DNA of 64,000 nucleotides from Paraglaciecola arctica (GCF_018861065.1 NZ_JAHKQO010000037.1:62001-126000); one strand, 5' to 3'; counted from the stretch's first letter, positions 19,368-29,593 are shown. Program-made: numbers and translations. The notes: a model not told the origin generated them from the sequence alone.

Positions 19368-19765
19368 CTGAAACTCAAAAAGCTTAAAATAAAGTCTAAG
19401 TTTACTTGTTTTTATCTATAGGTTCACTTGCTTACGGGGATTAAATCAATCTATCGTAAGACGTAAAGTTTAACGGTAGAGGAAGTCGCCTCGAGTTACA
19501 TAATATCGCGCTTATAATGATCGGAGTGTTTTATTCAATATACGGATACCCCTAGGCATAAAAAAACAATTAATAAAGTGTTAAGTTCGATAGGTCGTTA
19601 AATTTAATAATATAGTCGCAAATTTAATACTTTTATTACTCGCAATATTGACAATAAAGTGCTTTATTAGTGGTTAAGGTTTAAACATATTTCAGCTTCT
19701 TTTAGGGGCAATTAACCTAAATCATATTTAGTTAGTAGCTAGTAGCAGTATTTTTCAGGGATGTT
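19368..19765. other. 398-base divergent intergenic region, recQ / REC-GGDEF gene
   Basis: Very AT-rich, with repeated AATTTAATA-like stretches near 19610-19630 but no clear hairpin, RNA gene or coding frame. It must hold promoters for both recQ and the diguanylate cyclase. Confidence 0.4.
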
Positions 19766-20689
19766 ATGACGGCTTTTCGGCATCAACTTACATTACTCAT
19801 AATTGACGATGATGTTGTCAGCATATCCACACTCACCTCGCTTTTTGCAAAAAACTTCAACATCGAAATAGCGCAAGACGGCAAATCTGCATTACAAAGT
19901 ATAATGCTTAAAGATATTGATTTGGTTTTAAGTGTCGTTAATTCACCTATTATTTCGGGGCAAGAGTTGTGTACGTTTGTTAAGAACAGTCAGCTTACTG
20001 CCCATATACCTGTTATGTTTTTGGCCGAAGCCCCCAACCTTGATGAAGAAGACGAGTGTTTACAGATGGGCGCTGTGGACTATATAGATAAAAAGATACG
20101 GCCAAGTATTCTGGTTTCTCGGGTAACTAATCAAATGACAATGGTAGCGCAACAGAAAAAGCTTGCTCAAGTCTCATGTACCGACGGGTTGACCGGTTTA
20201 GCTAACAGAATGCAGTTGGATACTATGTTAAACAAGGAGTGGTATGCCGCCGTAAGAGGCAGTCATTCGATTGCAGCATTAATGATAGATATTGATCACT
20301 TTAAGCTATTTAACGATGAATTTGGTCACTTAGAAGGGGATGCATGTTTGAAAATAATAGCCTCAATTATTGCTTCAAGTAAAAGAAGAGAACGAGATCT
20401 TGCAGCAAGATATGGTGGCGAAGAATTTGTACTTTTACTGCCCTTCACTGATCTAAAAGGGGCTAAACAGGTGGCACAAGAATTAATCGAAAGTGTCAAA
20501 AATTGTAATATTAAATCAGCTAAACAGGCTTCTTTTCCAATAGTAACAGTAAGTATTGGTATTTCTGCTTTTAGCCCTACTCTTAAAAAGAACGCCGCGT
20601 CCAACCCTATTGACCTAATTGACAGAGCCGACATCAACTTGTTTAAAGCCAAACAAGCGGGTCGTAATCAATATTCTGCATCCAGCTAA
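19766..20689 (+). CDS. Diguanylate cyclase with degenerate receiver domain
   Basis: A 307-residue REC-GGDEF protein predicted to make cyclic di-GMP. The GGDEF half is complete: DGLTGLANR, IDIDHFKLFNDEFGH and the active site GGEEF at 217-221, with an intact RxxD product-inhibition site (RERD, 208-211). The receiver half keeps the acidic pocket (D14-D16) and lysine 109 but has valine 57 where the phosphorylated aspartate should be (DLVLSVVNSP) and alanine 87 at the usual threonine. It is therefore unlikely to be switched by normal phosphorylation. CAGGG just upstream supports the ATG. Confidence 0.92.
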   Translation: MTAFRHQLTLLIIDDDVVSISTLTSLFAKNFNIEIAQDGKSALQSIMLKDIDLVLSVVNSPIISGQELCTFVKNSQLTAHIPVMFLAEAPNLDEEDECLQMGAVDYIDKKIRPSILVSRVTNQMTMVAQQKKLAQVSCTDGLTGLANRMQLDTMLNKEWYAAVRGSHSIAALMIDIDHFKLFNDEFGHLEGDACLKIIASIIASSKRRERDLAARYGGEEFVLLLPFTDLKGAKQVAQELIESVKNCNIKSAKQASFPIVTVSIGISAFSPTLKKNAASNPIDLIDRADINLFKAKQAGRNQYSASS

Positions 20690-20965
20690 TTGTGATTTGC
20701 AGCTAATAAGTGCTACTAGAATGTGACACTAGGCAATGAATTTGGTTTAGGTATTACCCGATAATTATCTGTTCGCACAAAAGTGGGTTGTTAGTCAACA
20801 AAGCATAGGTCACAACTTATAAAACTCATGCAACTACTCATTAAAAACATCGTAGCTTTGCCCTAGATATTTAGCTTATCCAAATAAGGTATTAGATTGC
20901 ATTTGAGAATAGCTTCACTCACACTGCAAACCCATTTCAAACGTAGACGGTCTTAGGTTAAATAG

Positions 20966-21865
20966 TTGAACGATAAATCAGTAAAAGCAGGGGTTATTTT
21001 TGCGTTAGCCGCTTACTTTATGTGGGGCATCGCGCCCATGTATTTCAAACTACTGACGAGCGTGCCGGCTCTAGAGATTGTCATGCACAGAATTGTTTGG
21101 TCTGTAATAGTACTGTGTTTATTGTTGCTGCTACGAAAAAAGTTTAAGCAAATATACTCGGCAATCCGTGACCCAAAAGTGATGGTTATTTTGGCGGTAA
21201 GTGGGGCGTTGTTGGCGCTAAACTGGTTAACTTTTATCTGGGCTATAAACAACAATCATTTGCTTGAAGCTAGTTTGGGGTATTTTATCAATCCGCTCTT
21301 TAACGTTTTTCTGGCACGATTCTTCTTCGGAGAAAGGTTGTCTCGATTACAGTTTTTAGCGGTTTTAGTGGCCCTTACAGGGGTAATGTATTTAGTTTTC
21401 ACTCACGGGCAGATCCCTTGGGTTGCTCTAGCTTTGGCTATTACGTTTAGCGTATATGGGCTATTGCGTAAAAAAGTCAGTGTAGAGTCGATGCCTGGTT
21501 TGTTTATCGAAAGCTGTATCATGTTGCCGTTCGCATTACTTTATTGGGTCGTAATGGAACCTTCAAGTGGCAATATGTTTTCAAACACCGCAGATCTAAA
21601 TATCAAGCTAGTGCTTGCTGGCGTGGTCACTATCGCTCCTTTATTATGTTTTACAGCTGCCGCTAAACGGATACGTTTTACTACGTTAGGATTTTTCCAA
21701 TATGTGGGCCCAAGTCTAATGTTTCTATTGGCCGTGGTGTATTATCAGGAACCCTTAGACAGCGCTAGAGTTGTTACTTTCATCTTCGTTTGGAGCGGAC
21801 TGCTTATCTATGTTTATGATTCGTTGAGAATTTATAGAAAATCGAGATTGGGAAATTACAAATAA
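20966..21865 (+). CDS. rarD: RarD-type EamA family permease
   Basis: A 299-residue inner-membrane protein with about 10 membrane segments and the N-terminal signature AAYFMWGIAPMYFKLL of RarD, annotated as chloramphenicol-sensitive protein. Transport substrate is not established. The start is TTG at 20966 with TTAGGT about seven bases upstream; the next ATG would remove the first membrane segment. It converges with the downstream cyclase gene with only 17 bases between the stops and no visible terminator. Confidence 0.88.
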   Translation: MNDKSVKAGVIFALAAYFMWGIAPMYFKLLTSVPALEIVMHRIVWSVIVLCLLLLLRKKFKQIYSAIRDPKVMVILAVSGALLALNWLTFIWAINNNHLLEASLGYFINPLFNVFLARFFFGERLSRLQFLAVLVALTGVMYLVFTHGQIPWVALALAITFSVYGLLRKKVSVESMPGLFIESCIMLPFALLYWVVMEPSSGNMFSNTADLNIKLVLAGVVTIAPLLCFTAAAKRIRFTTLGFFQYVGPSLMFLLAVVYYQEPLDSARVVTFIFVWSGLLIYVYDSLRIYRKSRLGNYK

Positions 21866-21882
21866 TCTTGGAGGGGGTTCGA

Positions 21883-23112
21883 CTAGTCCGTTACTATCCG
21901 ATTTCTGCCCTCATTTTTGGCACAATACAAGTGTTCGTCTGCAATGCGCAGCATCGCGTTGATGCCACCTTTACTTTTGTGAGTGAATCCGATACTCACA
22001 GTGCATGACAATTGTTGTTTTTCAAAAGTGAGAATTTTGTTCTCAATTGCATTGCGAAAGTTTTCCATTACTTCTAGCACTTTTTCAGGAGAAACATTAG
22101 AAAAGAATACACAAAACTCTTCACCGCCAAATCTTGCAGCTGTGAAATCAGCAAAAAATTCTGCCACTAACTTTGCTAATTCTTTCAGGGTGTAATCACC
22201 ACAATCGTGGCCAAATGTGTCATTTACTGCCTTGAAATGGTCGATATCTATAATCGCTAAACTTTGGTTTTGGGGCGTTGATTTTAGATTAGCTGCGACT
22301 CTCTCAAAAAAGTGTCGCCTGTTGGGTAAACCTGTCAAATAGTCCAAGTTTGCAACACGTCTAATTGTGGCAATATTCTCTAGACGTTCAACATTTTGCA
22401 TAATTCGGCAGAAAAATTCCTCGTGACAAAACGGCGTGTGTAAATAATCGGTTGCACCACTTTTAATAAATCTTGCAGATAAGCCCGTTGTAGTATCTGA
22501 AGAGATGCCAATGATACCTAAGTCTTCTTTGGAATAGAGCTTACGAAGCTCTGAAATCATCTTAATTCCCGATATATTATCGTCTATTATCGCTAATTTG
22601 ATATTCGAATTACTGCGCAAAAACTCCATGCCTTGCTCGGCATCAGATGCTTCAAAAGTGATAAAATTATGGCGTCTAAGCAAAGCCGTCATTGAATGCC
22701 TAGTGATACGCGAACCATCCACCACTAACACGGCTATTTTTTTATTTTTATCTAGACGGTTTAATAACCGTGTTAAATATTCATAAACCTGAGCGTTCTC
22801 TTTGGGGATATAGTCCACTACATTTTTATTGAGAATGGCTGTTCTAGTTGATTCATCTAGCGTCGCTGTTACAACTATAGTGGGTAAAAATGATTCAATC
22901 GCAAAATCTATTGCTTCTCCATTTGGCGCGTCTGGCAAGTCAAAGTCTACTACTGCGCAAAGGTAATCTTCTGGAGCGGAACTGGAAAAAACATGTTTGG
23001 CTTCCACTAAACTGGTGGTGCAAACTGGGCGCAACTTAGCCTTTGAAATAAGTCTGCGCATCAGATTCATGCTACTTTTACTGTCTTCGACTATTAATAC
23101 TTTGCGTTGCAT
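21883..23112 (-). CDS. REC-REC-GGDEF diguanylate cyclase
   Basis: A 409-residue response regulator with two receiver domains and a GGDEF output. Receiver 1 (about 4-120) has the full set, with phosphoacceptor D56 and a lysine in DYIPKE. Receiver 2 (about 127-240) keeps an aspartate in AIIDDN but reads DYLHTPF, with threonine where the invariant lysine should be, so its phosphorylation or signalling is probably altered. The cyclase domain has DYLTGLPNR, DIDHFKAVNDTFGHD and GGEEF at 329-333. No RxxD inhibition site precedes GGEEF, so product feedback is not expected. Confidence 0.92.
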   Translation of the reverse strand: MQRKVLIVEDSKSSMNLMRRLISKAKLRPVCTTSLVEAKHVFSSSAPEDYLCAVVDFDLPDAPNGEAIDFAIESFLPTIVVTATLDESTRTAILNKNVVDYIPKENAQVYEYLTRLLNRLDKNKKIAVLVVDGSRITRHSMTALLRRHNFITFEASDAEQGMEFLRSNSNIKLAIIDDNISGIKMISELRKLYSKEDLGIIGISSDTTTGLSARFIKSGATDYLHTPFCHEEFFCRIMQNVERLENIATIRRVANLDYLTGLPNRRHFFERVAANLKSTPQNQSLAIIDIDHFKAVNDTFGHDCGDYTLKELAKLVAEFFADFTAARFGGEEFCVFFSNVSPEKVLEVMENFRNAIENKILTFEKQQLSCTVSIGFTHKSKGGINAMLRIADEHLYCAKNEGRNRIVTD

Positions 23113-23175
23113 GGTGTCAGTTTTGCCGTTATAAATTTAATTTAGCAGATTAGTAAATTTCAAGCTCTTGAAATC

Positions 23176-25344
23176 TCAGACTTTTGTTAATTTCGCGAAT
23201 GACATAACCAACCATTTACTGCCGAACTCGTCAAAATTGACTTGTACTCTAGCGTGTTCACCACTGCCCTCATAATTTAAGACAGTGCCTTCAGCAAATT
23301 TTGGATGTGATACTCTTTCTCCCAATTGAAACCCAGTAGATTCGAATGCAGTATGCCCAGTAACTGGAGTGAACCGATTTTGGACCGGACGAGAGATACT
23401 GGTACGTAAACGAACTTCTTCAATACAATCACTTGGGATTTCTTTGATGAAGCGTGAAGGCGTATGGTATTTGTCCTGACCGTATACTCGTCTATTTTCG
23501 GCATAGGTGATATATAACTTTTGCATGGCGCGCGTCATGCCTACATAACAAAGTCGGCGTTCTTCTTCGATTTTTCCGGGTTCTTCGTTACTCATTTGAC
23601 TCGGGAACATGCCTTCTTCTACACCCGCCATGAACACCAATGGAAATTCCAGACCTTTTGCGGTGTGGATGGTCATCATTTGTACGGCATCTTGATGACT
23701 GTCGGCTTGGTTGTCTCCTGCTTCAAGAGAAGCATGAGCTAAGAATGCAGACATAGGTGTCATATTATCGGCTTCTTCAGGCACCACAAATTGTTTACAC
23801 GCTGTGACTAATTCTTCTAAGTTTTCTATTCTGGCTTGGGCTTTTTCACCTTTTTCTGCCTTATACATGGCAAATAAGCCTGAGTGTTTAATCACGTGAT
23901 CGGCTTGCTGCTCTAAAGGAAGTGCCTTAATATCTTGAGCGAGCTGTGTAATAAGCTTGGTAAAAGCCGTCAGTGCATTTGAAGCGCGACCAGTAAGGCG
24001 TTTTTCTGCGAGTATTTGTGTGCTGGCATCCCACATGGATAATTCTTTGTCACGAGCTAATTCGCGAATTAGTGATAGAGTTTTATCACCAAGACCTCGA
24101 GTGGGCGTATTCACAATTCGCTCAAAGGCAGCGTCATCTATGTTCTGATTAATTAAACGTAAATAACCTAAAGCGTCACGTATCTCTTGGCGTTCAAAAA
24201 ATCGTAAGCCTCCGTAAATACGATAGGCGATGGATTCTTGCAATAACGCTTCTTCTAACACGCGAGACTGCGCGTTATTTCGGTATAAAATTGTACAATC
24301 TGTTAGAGCATTGCCATTGTCGCGCCATTCTTTTATTCGCGAAATGTTGAATCTGGCCTCATCTAACTCATTGAATCCGGCGTACAATGAAATGGGCTCG
24401 CCTTGGCTGTCTTCTGTCCACAACTTTTTACCTAATCTACCTTGGTTATTATCAATTACCGCATTCGCCGCTTTTAATATATTTCCAGTGGACCGGTAGT
24501 TTTGTTCCAATCTGATGGTTTTTGCACCCTTAAAATCTCTTAAAAAATGTTGAATATTTTCAACATTTGCACCGCGCCAGCCGTAGATAGACTGGTCATC
24601 ATCGCCGACTATTATCATATTGTTGCTAGGGGCGGCAAGTAAACGTAACCAAGCATATTGGATGTTATTGGTATCTTGAAACTCATCTACAAGAATGGCT
24701 CTAAAACGTTTTTGGTAGTGTTGTAATACAGTCGGGTTATTTAGCCAAAGCTCATGAGCTCTAAGTAATAATTCAGCAAAATCGACTAACCCAGCGCGGT
24801 CGCATGTTTGTTGGTATGTTTGATAAATCTCGCGCATTTTTTGCTGAGTAGCATCACCATATGTTTCTATATGTTGTGGACGTAACCCTTCGTCTTTATT
24901 GCCATTGATATACCATTGCACATGTTTTGGAGCCCAGTGTTTTTCGTCAAGATTAAGACTCTTAAGAACACGTCTAATTAAACGGTATTGATCGTCAGAG
25001 TCCAAAATAGTGAAGTTTTCTGGGAGTTTCGCTTCCGCATAGTGTGTGCGTAGCAATCGGTGCGCAATGCCATGAAACGTACCGATCCACATGCTATTGA
25101 GTGCACTACCTTGCAATTGTTCTATACGACCGCGCATTTCTTTGGCTGCTTTATTGGTAAAAGTTACAGCTAAAATGCCGTATGGAGCAATACCCTCAAC
25201 TTCCATCAACCAAGCAATGCGATGCACTAAAACTCGGGTTTTGCCGCTGCCAGCACCCGCTAAAATAAGCATGTCAGATGCAGGGGCCGCTACTGCATCG
25301 CGTTGTTCGTCGTTTAACTGGTCAAGAAGTCGAGATACGTCCAT
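23176..25344 (-). CDS. uvrD: DNA helicase II
   Basis: A 3'-5' superfamily 1 helicase for mismatch and nucleotide-excision repair, with the typical length of 722 residues. Walker A is AGAGSGKT (29-36), motif Ia AVTFTNKAAKEM, motif II DEFQDTN, motif III GDDDQSIYGWRGA, and motif VI region YVGMTRAM. The C-terminal Tudor-like tail (LGERVSHPKFAEGTVLNYEG) is present. In E. coli uvrD follows yigB; here cysE lies between them on the other strand. Confidence 0.97.
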   Translation of the reverse strand: MDVSRLLDQLNDEQRDAVAAPASDMLILAGAGSGKTRVLVHRIAWLMEVEGIAPYGILAVTFTNKAAKEMRGRIEQLQGSALNSMWIGTFHGIAHRLLRTHYAEAKLPENFTILDSDDQYRLIRRVLKSLNLDEKHWAPKHVQWYINGNKDEGLRPQHIETYGDATQQKMREIYQTYQQTCDRAGLVDFAELLLRAHELWLNNPTVLQHYQKRFRAILVDEFQDTNNIQYAWLRLLAAPSNNMIIVGDDDQSIYGWRGANVENIQHFLRDFKGAKTIRLEQNYRSTGNILKAANAVIDNNQGRLGKKLWTEDSQGEPISLYAGFNELDEARFNISRIKEWRDNGNALTDCTILYRNNAQSRVLEEALLQESIAYRIYGGLRFFERQEIRDALGYLRLINQNIDDAAFERIVNTPTRGLGDKTLSLIRELARDKELSMWDASTQILAEKRLTGRASNALTAFTKLITQLAQDIKALPLEQQADHVIKHSGLFAMYKAEKGEKAQARIENLEELVTACKQFVVPEEADNMTPMSAFLAHASLEAGDNQADSHQDAVQMMTIHTAKGLEFPLVFMAGVEEGMFPSQMSNEEPGKIEEERRLCYVGMTRAMQKLYITYAENRRVYGQDKYHTPSRFIKEIPSDCIEEVRLRTSISRPVQNRFTPVTGHTAFESTGFQLGERVSHPKFAEGTVLNYEGSGEHARVQVNFDEFGSKWLVMSFAKLTKV

Positions 25345-25462
25345 TACACAAAGAATACGTTAGAAAAATATTTTATAAGTATATCAGTAACACTGTATTT
25401 AAATACACTAAACTACACCCTATATACAACTGATATCGCGTAAACGAGACAGCAGAGAAATT

Positions 25463-26242
25463 ATGAGTATTGAATTCTGGCAACAATTAAAAGATGAAGC
25501 AGAACATTTGGTTGAAAAAGAACCACTATTGTCGAGTTATGTGCATACCTGTATTTTGGCGCATCACAACTTCGAAACCGCTTTGAGTTTTATTTTGTCT
25601 AATAAATTGGCAGATGACGTGATGAGTACTTTATCTGTGAGAGAAATGTTTGAGCATTGTTACCTATTACACCCAGAAATAGTAGAAGCGGCTATTGCTG
25701 ATATTCAAGCTGTGTTTAAGCGCGATCCGGCAGTACATTCATTTCTAACTGTATTACTGAATTTTAAGGGGTTTCACGCCATTCAAGTGCATCGATTAGC
25801 TCATCAGCTTTGGTTAACCGATCGTAAGGATTTAGCGCTATTTATTCAAAGTCGTAACTCTGAGGCTTTCTCGGTAGACATTCATCCAGCTGCGAAAATC
25901 GGCCAGGCAGTCATGTTTGATCATGCAACAGGAATAGTGGTCGGCGAAACGGCTGTTATTGAAAACAATGTTTCTATTATGCAATCAGTGACACTTGGTG
26001 GAACGGGTAATGAAGCAGGTGACCGTCATCCTAAGGTTCGTGAAGGAGTGATGATTGGGGCGGGTGCCAAAATCCTAGGTAACATTAATATAGGAAAGGG
26101 AGCCAAAGTAGGCGCCGGAAGTGTTGTGCTTAGTCACGTACCCCCACATGTTACCGTGGCTGGTATTCCCGCCAAAATTGTCGGCAAGCCTACCTGCCGA
26201 AAACCCTGTGAAACTATGCGTCAAAACATACTGGAAGACTAA
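25463..26242 (+). CDS. cysE: Serine O-acetyltransferase
   Basis: Makes O-acetylserine from serine and acetyl-CoA, the first committed step of cysteine synthesis. The 259 residues show the helical N-terminal domain and a left-handed beta-helix of hexapeptide repeats with DIHPAAKIG, MFDHATGIVVGETA and GNINIGKGAKVGAGSVV. The C terminus is the flexible tail bound by CysK and cysteine. It is divergent from uvrD and converges with yigB, inserted in an otherwise conserved block. Confidence 0.95.
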   Translation: MSIEFWQQLKDEAEHLVEKEPLLSSYVHTCILAHHNFETALSFILSNKLADDVMSTLSVREMFEHCYLLHPEIVEAAIADIQAVFKRDPAVHSFLTVLLNFKGFHAIQVHRLAHQLWLTDRKDLALFIQSRNSEAFSVDIHPAAKIGQAVMFDHATGIVVGETAVIENNVSIMQSVTLGGTGNEAGDRHPKVREGVMIGAGAKILGNINIGKGAKVGAGSVVLSHVPPHVTVAGIPAKIVGKPTCRKPCETMRQNILED

Positions 26243-26251
26243 GTCTTAGTT

Positions 26252-26278
26252 CAATTGTTAGATCAAATCTAACAATTG
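26252..26278. terminator. Hairpin between cysE and yigB
   Basis: CAATTGTTAGAT (26252-26263) and its exact complement (26267-26278) with loop CAA. It overlaps the last codons of yigB and follows the cysE stop by 9 bases. No T run follows on either strand, so it may be a weak terminator or RNA 3'-end protector. Confidence 0.45.
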
Positions 26279-26974
26279 GCTCAACCGACTCAGCTGTATA
26301 TGGGGTAAAAGCTGTAATTGTTCATTACGAATAAGCATACTCCTATCTTCAGCATACCAAGCCGCTTGGTATCCCGCTTTAAGCGCACCGTAGACGTCTT
26401 TAGATAAATTATCTCCTACATGTAAAATGTTCTCATGAGAAATATTCAGATAATTCTGTGCGGCGTCAAACATAGCGATATGTGGTTTCATTGGGAATTC
26501 TAAACTGGCCTTAAAACTGTTACAAAAATACTCGCTAATACCTATCTGTTCTAAGTCAACATTACCATTGGTGATCGCCACCAAAGGTACTCTGTTAGCT
26601 AAATTTTCTAATAAAGAATGAATGTTTCTATTTAAAGTGAAGTTACTTCGCTGAAAATAAAAATGTTCAAAACTCTTCTGTGTTGCGGCATCCAGCTCAT
26701 CACCAACTAGACCTAATGCCGAAAACCCAGATGCTAGAGTTAAGCGTCGCAATTCACCTATGTCATTTTTAATGGCCGGATTAGCTAAAATATGTGTTTG
26801 TTGTTGAGTTCGCCAAAATGTTTTGTCTAAGGTTTTTGTCGCTGGATATTGCTCATGCATAAATTCAATCAAAGCGCTTTGTGCTTTGACAATTACACTA
26901 GTGTTTTCATATAGGGTATCGTCTAAATCGAATGTAATAGCTTGAATTGGTTTAAGTTTTTTATAAAATATCAT
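26258..26974 (-). CDS. yigB: HAD-superfamily hydrolase, YigB type
   Basis: A 238-residue phosphatase of the HAD superfamily. Motif I FDLDDTLYENT has the nucleophile D16 and acid D18; motif II is VAITNGNV, and motif IV HVGDNLSKDVYGALKAG. In E. coli YigB removes phosphate from 5-amino-6-ribitylamino-uracil phosphate (riboflavin pathway) and FMN. Position after xerC in the dapF-xerC-uvrD neighbourhood supports orthology. Confidence 0.88.
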   Translation of the reverse strand: MIFYKKLKPIQAITFDLDDTLYENTSVIVKAQSALIEFMHEQYPATKTLDKTFWRTQQQTHILANPAIKNDIGELRRLTLASGFSALGLVGDELDAATQKSFEHFYFQRSNFTLNRNIHSLLENLANRVPLVAITNGNVDLEQIGISEYFCNSFKASLEFPMKPHIAMFDAAQNYLNISHENILHVGDNLSKDVYGALKAGYQAAWYAEDRSMLIRNEQLQLLPHIQLSRLSQLLDLI

Positions 26975-27006
26975 TTAGGACTATATGTTCTTTTTTAATT
27001 AATTAG

Positions 27007-27900
27007 TTACTTAGACTTCTTAGCTCTAGGATGTGCACTGTCATACACATGAGCCAAATGTTGAAAGTTTAGGTGTGTATATACTTGCGTCGTAGATAAG
27101 TTAGCATGCCCCAATAACTCTTGTACCCCTCTTAAGTCAGAACTTGATTCTAAGACGTGGGTAGCAAAACTATGGCGCAGTTTGTGTGGGTTGACTGACT
27201 GCTCTAAGTTTTGTCGTTTAGCCCACAATTTCATACGTTTAGCTATTTGACGAGTACCTAGTCTTTTTTGACGCATGCTTACAAACAGTGCGGGTTCATC
27301 ACTACTTGCTAATTGTGGCCTTATTTTTAGCCATACCGCTAACACCTCTATGGCAATTTTCCCAATTGGAAGCAAACGTTCTTTGTTACCTTTACCTATG
27401 ACCCTTAGCTGATTGTCTGCTTGAATGCTTTTAATATTAAGGTCAGCTAATTCTGACAACCGTAGGCCACAACTATACATTAACTCCATCATGGTTTTGT
27501 CACGTATAGCTAGAAGATCATCTTCTTTTATGTCCAACAATTGGGTCATTTCGTCTACGTTCAATTGTTTAGGCAGTGGTTTGTTTTGTTTGGGGGCTTG
27601 GATTGATGATGCTGGATTTTGAGTGAGTTGCTGTTGCTGAACTAGATAACTACAAAACCCGCGAATGGCAGATAAACGTAACGCTATTGAACGAGCACTC
27701 AGATGACTTCTTCGTGCTTCGTTAAGAATATTTCGTACATCTGATACTTTGAATTCTGACCAAGAATCAATTTCAAGTTTGTCGAGTGCAACAGACAGCT
27801 GTCTTTGATAATTCTCGATTGAGCTACTCGCCAGATTCTTTTCGTACTTAAGATAGGCTAGATATTTTTCTAACCAAGAATATAAGCTTGGCGATAACAT
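27007..27900 (-). CDS. xerC: Tyrosine recombinase XerC
   Basis: Works with XerD at dif to resolve chromosome dimers. At 297 residues it matches XerC. The SAM-like N-terminal domain is followed by the catalytic domain with the conserved R in YSCGLRLSEL, K in GKGNKERLLP, HxxR in HKLRHSFATH, H in LLGHANLSTTQ and the tyrosine nucleophile in VYTHL. Its position after DUF484 marks it as the housekeeping enzyme rather than a phage integrase. Only 7 bases separate it from the DUF484 gene. Confidence 0.95.
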   Translation of the reverse strand: MLSPSLYSWLEKYLAYLKYEKNLASSSIENYQRQLSVALDKLEIDSWSEFKVSDVRNILNEARRSHLSARSIALRLSAIRGFCSYLVQQQQLTQNPASSIQAPKQNKPLPKQLNVDEMTQLLDIKEDDLLAIRDKTMMELMYSCGLRLSELADLNIKSIQADNQLRVIGKGNKERLLPIGKIAIEVLAVWLKIRPQLASSDEPALFVSMRQKRLGTRQIAKRMKLWAKRQNLEQSVNPHKLRHSFATHVLESSSDLRGVQELLGHANLSTTQVYTHLNFQHLAHVYDSAHPRAKKSK

Positions 27901-27907
27901 TTAGTGA

Positions 27908-28573
27908 CTAGTAGGTAAGCAATTTGGGTAACAATATACCTAAAAATTGCTGCAGTTGAGTGATGAGTAAGGTGTCCATATCTGGATTAAAGTGCCCAGC
28001 ATCTTTACTTCCAATAGCCAAAATTCCAAGTTCTCCTAAGTCACCGATAAGCAACAAGGCGACTGAGTTAGCTTCTTGATCATTAAATAATAATTTACGC
28101 TCATGTTCACTTAGGCGGCCGAAGAAAAACCGGTGTCGTTTAAATCGTTTTTCGATAAGCAAGCGTTGCTGGATCTCTGGTAAAGCATGCGCTCCTTTAA
28201 AAGGTTTGAGGGTCACTGATGCTAATTGTAGGTTTTCTTGAATAACTTCTTCTAGGATAAACTTCAGATCATCCATATTAGTGCACTTTAGAATGCGCAA
28301 ATTTAAATCCGCATAGATCCGATAAATGGCTTCGTTTTGTTTAGCTATGGTAATGAGTTGATTTAACTTATGACTTAAAACTCTGACCTTTTTACGCAAT
28401 TGCTCACTTTGCAGTTCTACTAAAGAAATACTGCCTTTGTGAGCGTGGGGAATACTCAATTTTTCTACAAGATGTGGAAATTGCGTAAAAAAATTAGGAT
28501 TTTCAAGTAGAAAAGCAGCTACTTGTTCAGCGTCTATTAGCTCTTCAGATTCATATGCAGTCGTTATATCCAT
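27908..28573 (-). CDS. yigA: DUF484 family protein (YigA)
   Basis: A 221-residue protein of the DUF484 family found between dapF and xerC in many gammaproteobacteria. The N terminus AAFLLENPNFFTQFPHLVEKLSIPH is the family hallmark, followed by a coiled-coil stretch and a GAF-like domain that ends ITQLQQFLGILLPKLL. No catalytic motif is visible and the function is unknown. Confidence 0.9.
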   Translation of the reverse strand: MDITTAYESEELIDAEQVAAFLLENPNFFTQFPHLVEKLSIPHAHKGSISLVELQSEQLRKKVRVLSHKLNQLITIAKQNEAIYRIYADLNLRILKCTNMDDLKFILEEVIQENLQLASVTLKPFKGAHALPEIQQRLLIEKRFKRHRFFFGRLSEHERKLLFNDQEANSVALLLIGDLGELGILAIGSKDAGHFNPDMDTLLITQLQQFLGILLPKLLTY

Positions 28574-28594
28574 TTTATTTTTGCGACTCTTTAC

Positions 28595-29425
28595 TCATAA
28601 GTTTATATATCCATCAAAAATATGCTCTGCAGCGCCAGTCATTTTTAATACATTGTCTTTGCCTTGCCAACGTATTTTTAAACTGCCCCCTGGTAAATCA
28701 ACTCTAACGTCTTTACTCAACCTGTTTTGCAATTGTCCTACTGCTACCGCTGCGCATGCACCACTACCACAGGCAAGGGTTTCACCCGCGCCTCGTTCAT
28801 AAACCCGCAGTTTAATATGACTGGGGTTAATAATTTGCATAAAACCCACATTGGCACCTTCAGTAAAACGTTCATGTTTTTCAAGCAAAGGGCCCATAGT
28901 TGCTATGTCTGCAGTTTGCACGTCATCTACTAACAAAACACAATGTGGATTTCCCATGGATACAGCACCACAGAAAAACGTCTGTTCTTGCGCTCTTAAT
29001 ATGTAAATTTTTTCACGTTTGTTAGCTTTTATCGGCACTAAGCTTGGCTCAAACTCGGGTACGCCCATATTCACAGTTACTTGCCCATCTTTCTCAAGAT
29101 AGAGAACCATTCGCCCAGCTTTAGTGCTAACCACAATTTTATTGCGGTTGGTTAAACCTTTCATTTTTACGAAACGAGCAAAACATCGCGCTCCGTTACC
29201 GCACTGGGATACCTCGCTACCATCTGCGTTAAATATTCTGTAATGAAAATCTTGGTCAGGATCATAAGGTGGCTCAACCATCAAAAGTTGATCGAATCCT
29301 ATACCAAAATTTCTGTCTGAGAGTTGTTGTATCTTCTCTTTAGAAAAAAAAACGTTTTGTGTTACGTTATCAATAACTACAAAATCATTTCCCAGACCAT
29401 GCATCTTTGAAAACTGGATTTGCAT
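28595..29425 (-). CDS. dapF: Diaminopimelate epimerase
   Basis: Converts LL- to meso-diaminopimelate for lysine and peptidoglycan. 276 residues, as usual. The two catalytic cysteines are in [16 protein letters not shown] and [13 protein letters not shown], each in its conserved loop. It lies downstream of lysA, which uses its product, with about 170 bases between them. Confidence 0.96.
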   Translation of the reverse strand: MQIQFSKMHGLGNDFVVIDNVTQNVFFSKEKIQQLSDRNFGIGFDQLLMVEPPYDPDQDFHYRIFNADGSEVSQCGNGARCFARFVKMKGLTNRNKIVVSTKAGRMVLYLEKDGQVTVNMGVPEFEPSLVPIKANKREKIYILRAQEQTFFCGAVSMGNPHCVLLVDDVQTADIATMGPLLEKHERFTEGANVGFMQIINPSHIKLRVYERGAGETLACGSGACAAVAVGQLQNRLSKDVRVDLPGGSLKIRWQGKDNVLKMTGAAEHIFDGYINL

Positions 29426-29593
29426 TGCGACTACTTAGCTAAAATTTTTGTCAACACGCATAACAAACAGCGTGATTGATATTATGAAATTAGTTATATC
29501 ATTTCAGAGAAAGACTGACTATGTCTTTAACTAACAACGGGCTAAATAATCGCAAAAATGAATAATATTTTGAACAGTAAGTTATCACTATAC

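Noticed and set aside
27007-27900. Tyrosine recombinase as sign of a mobile element
   Set aside because: It is housekeeping xerC in its conserved place; no att repeats or phage genes.
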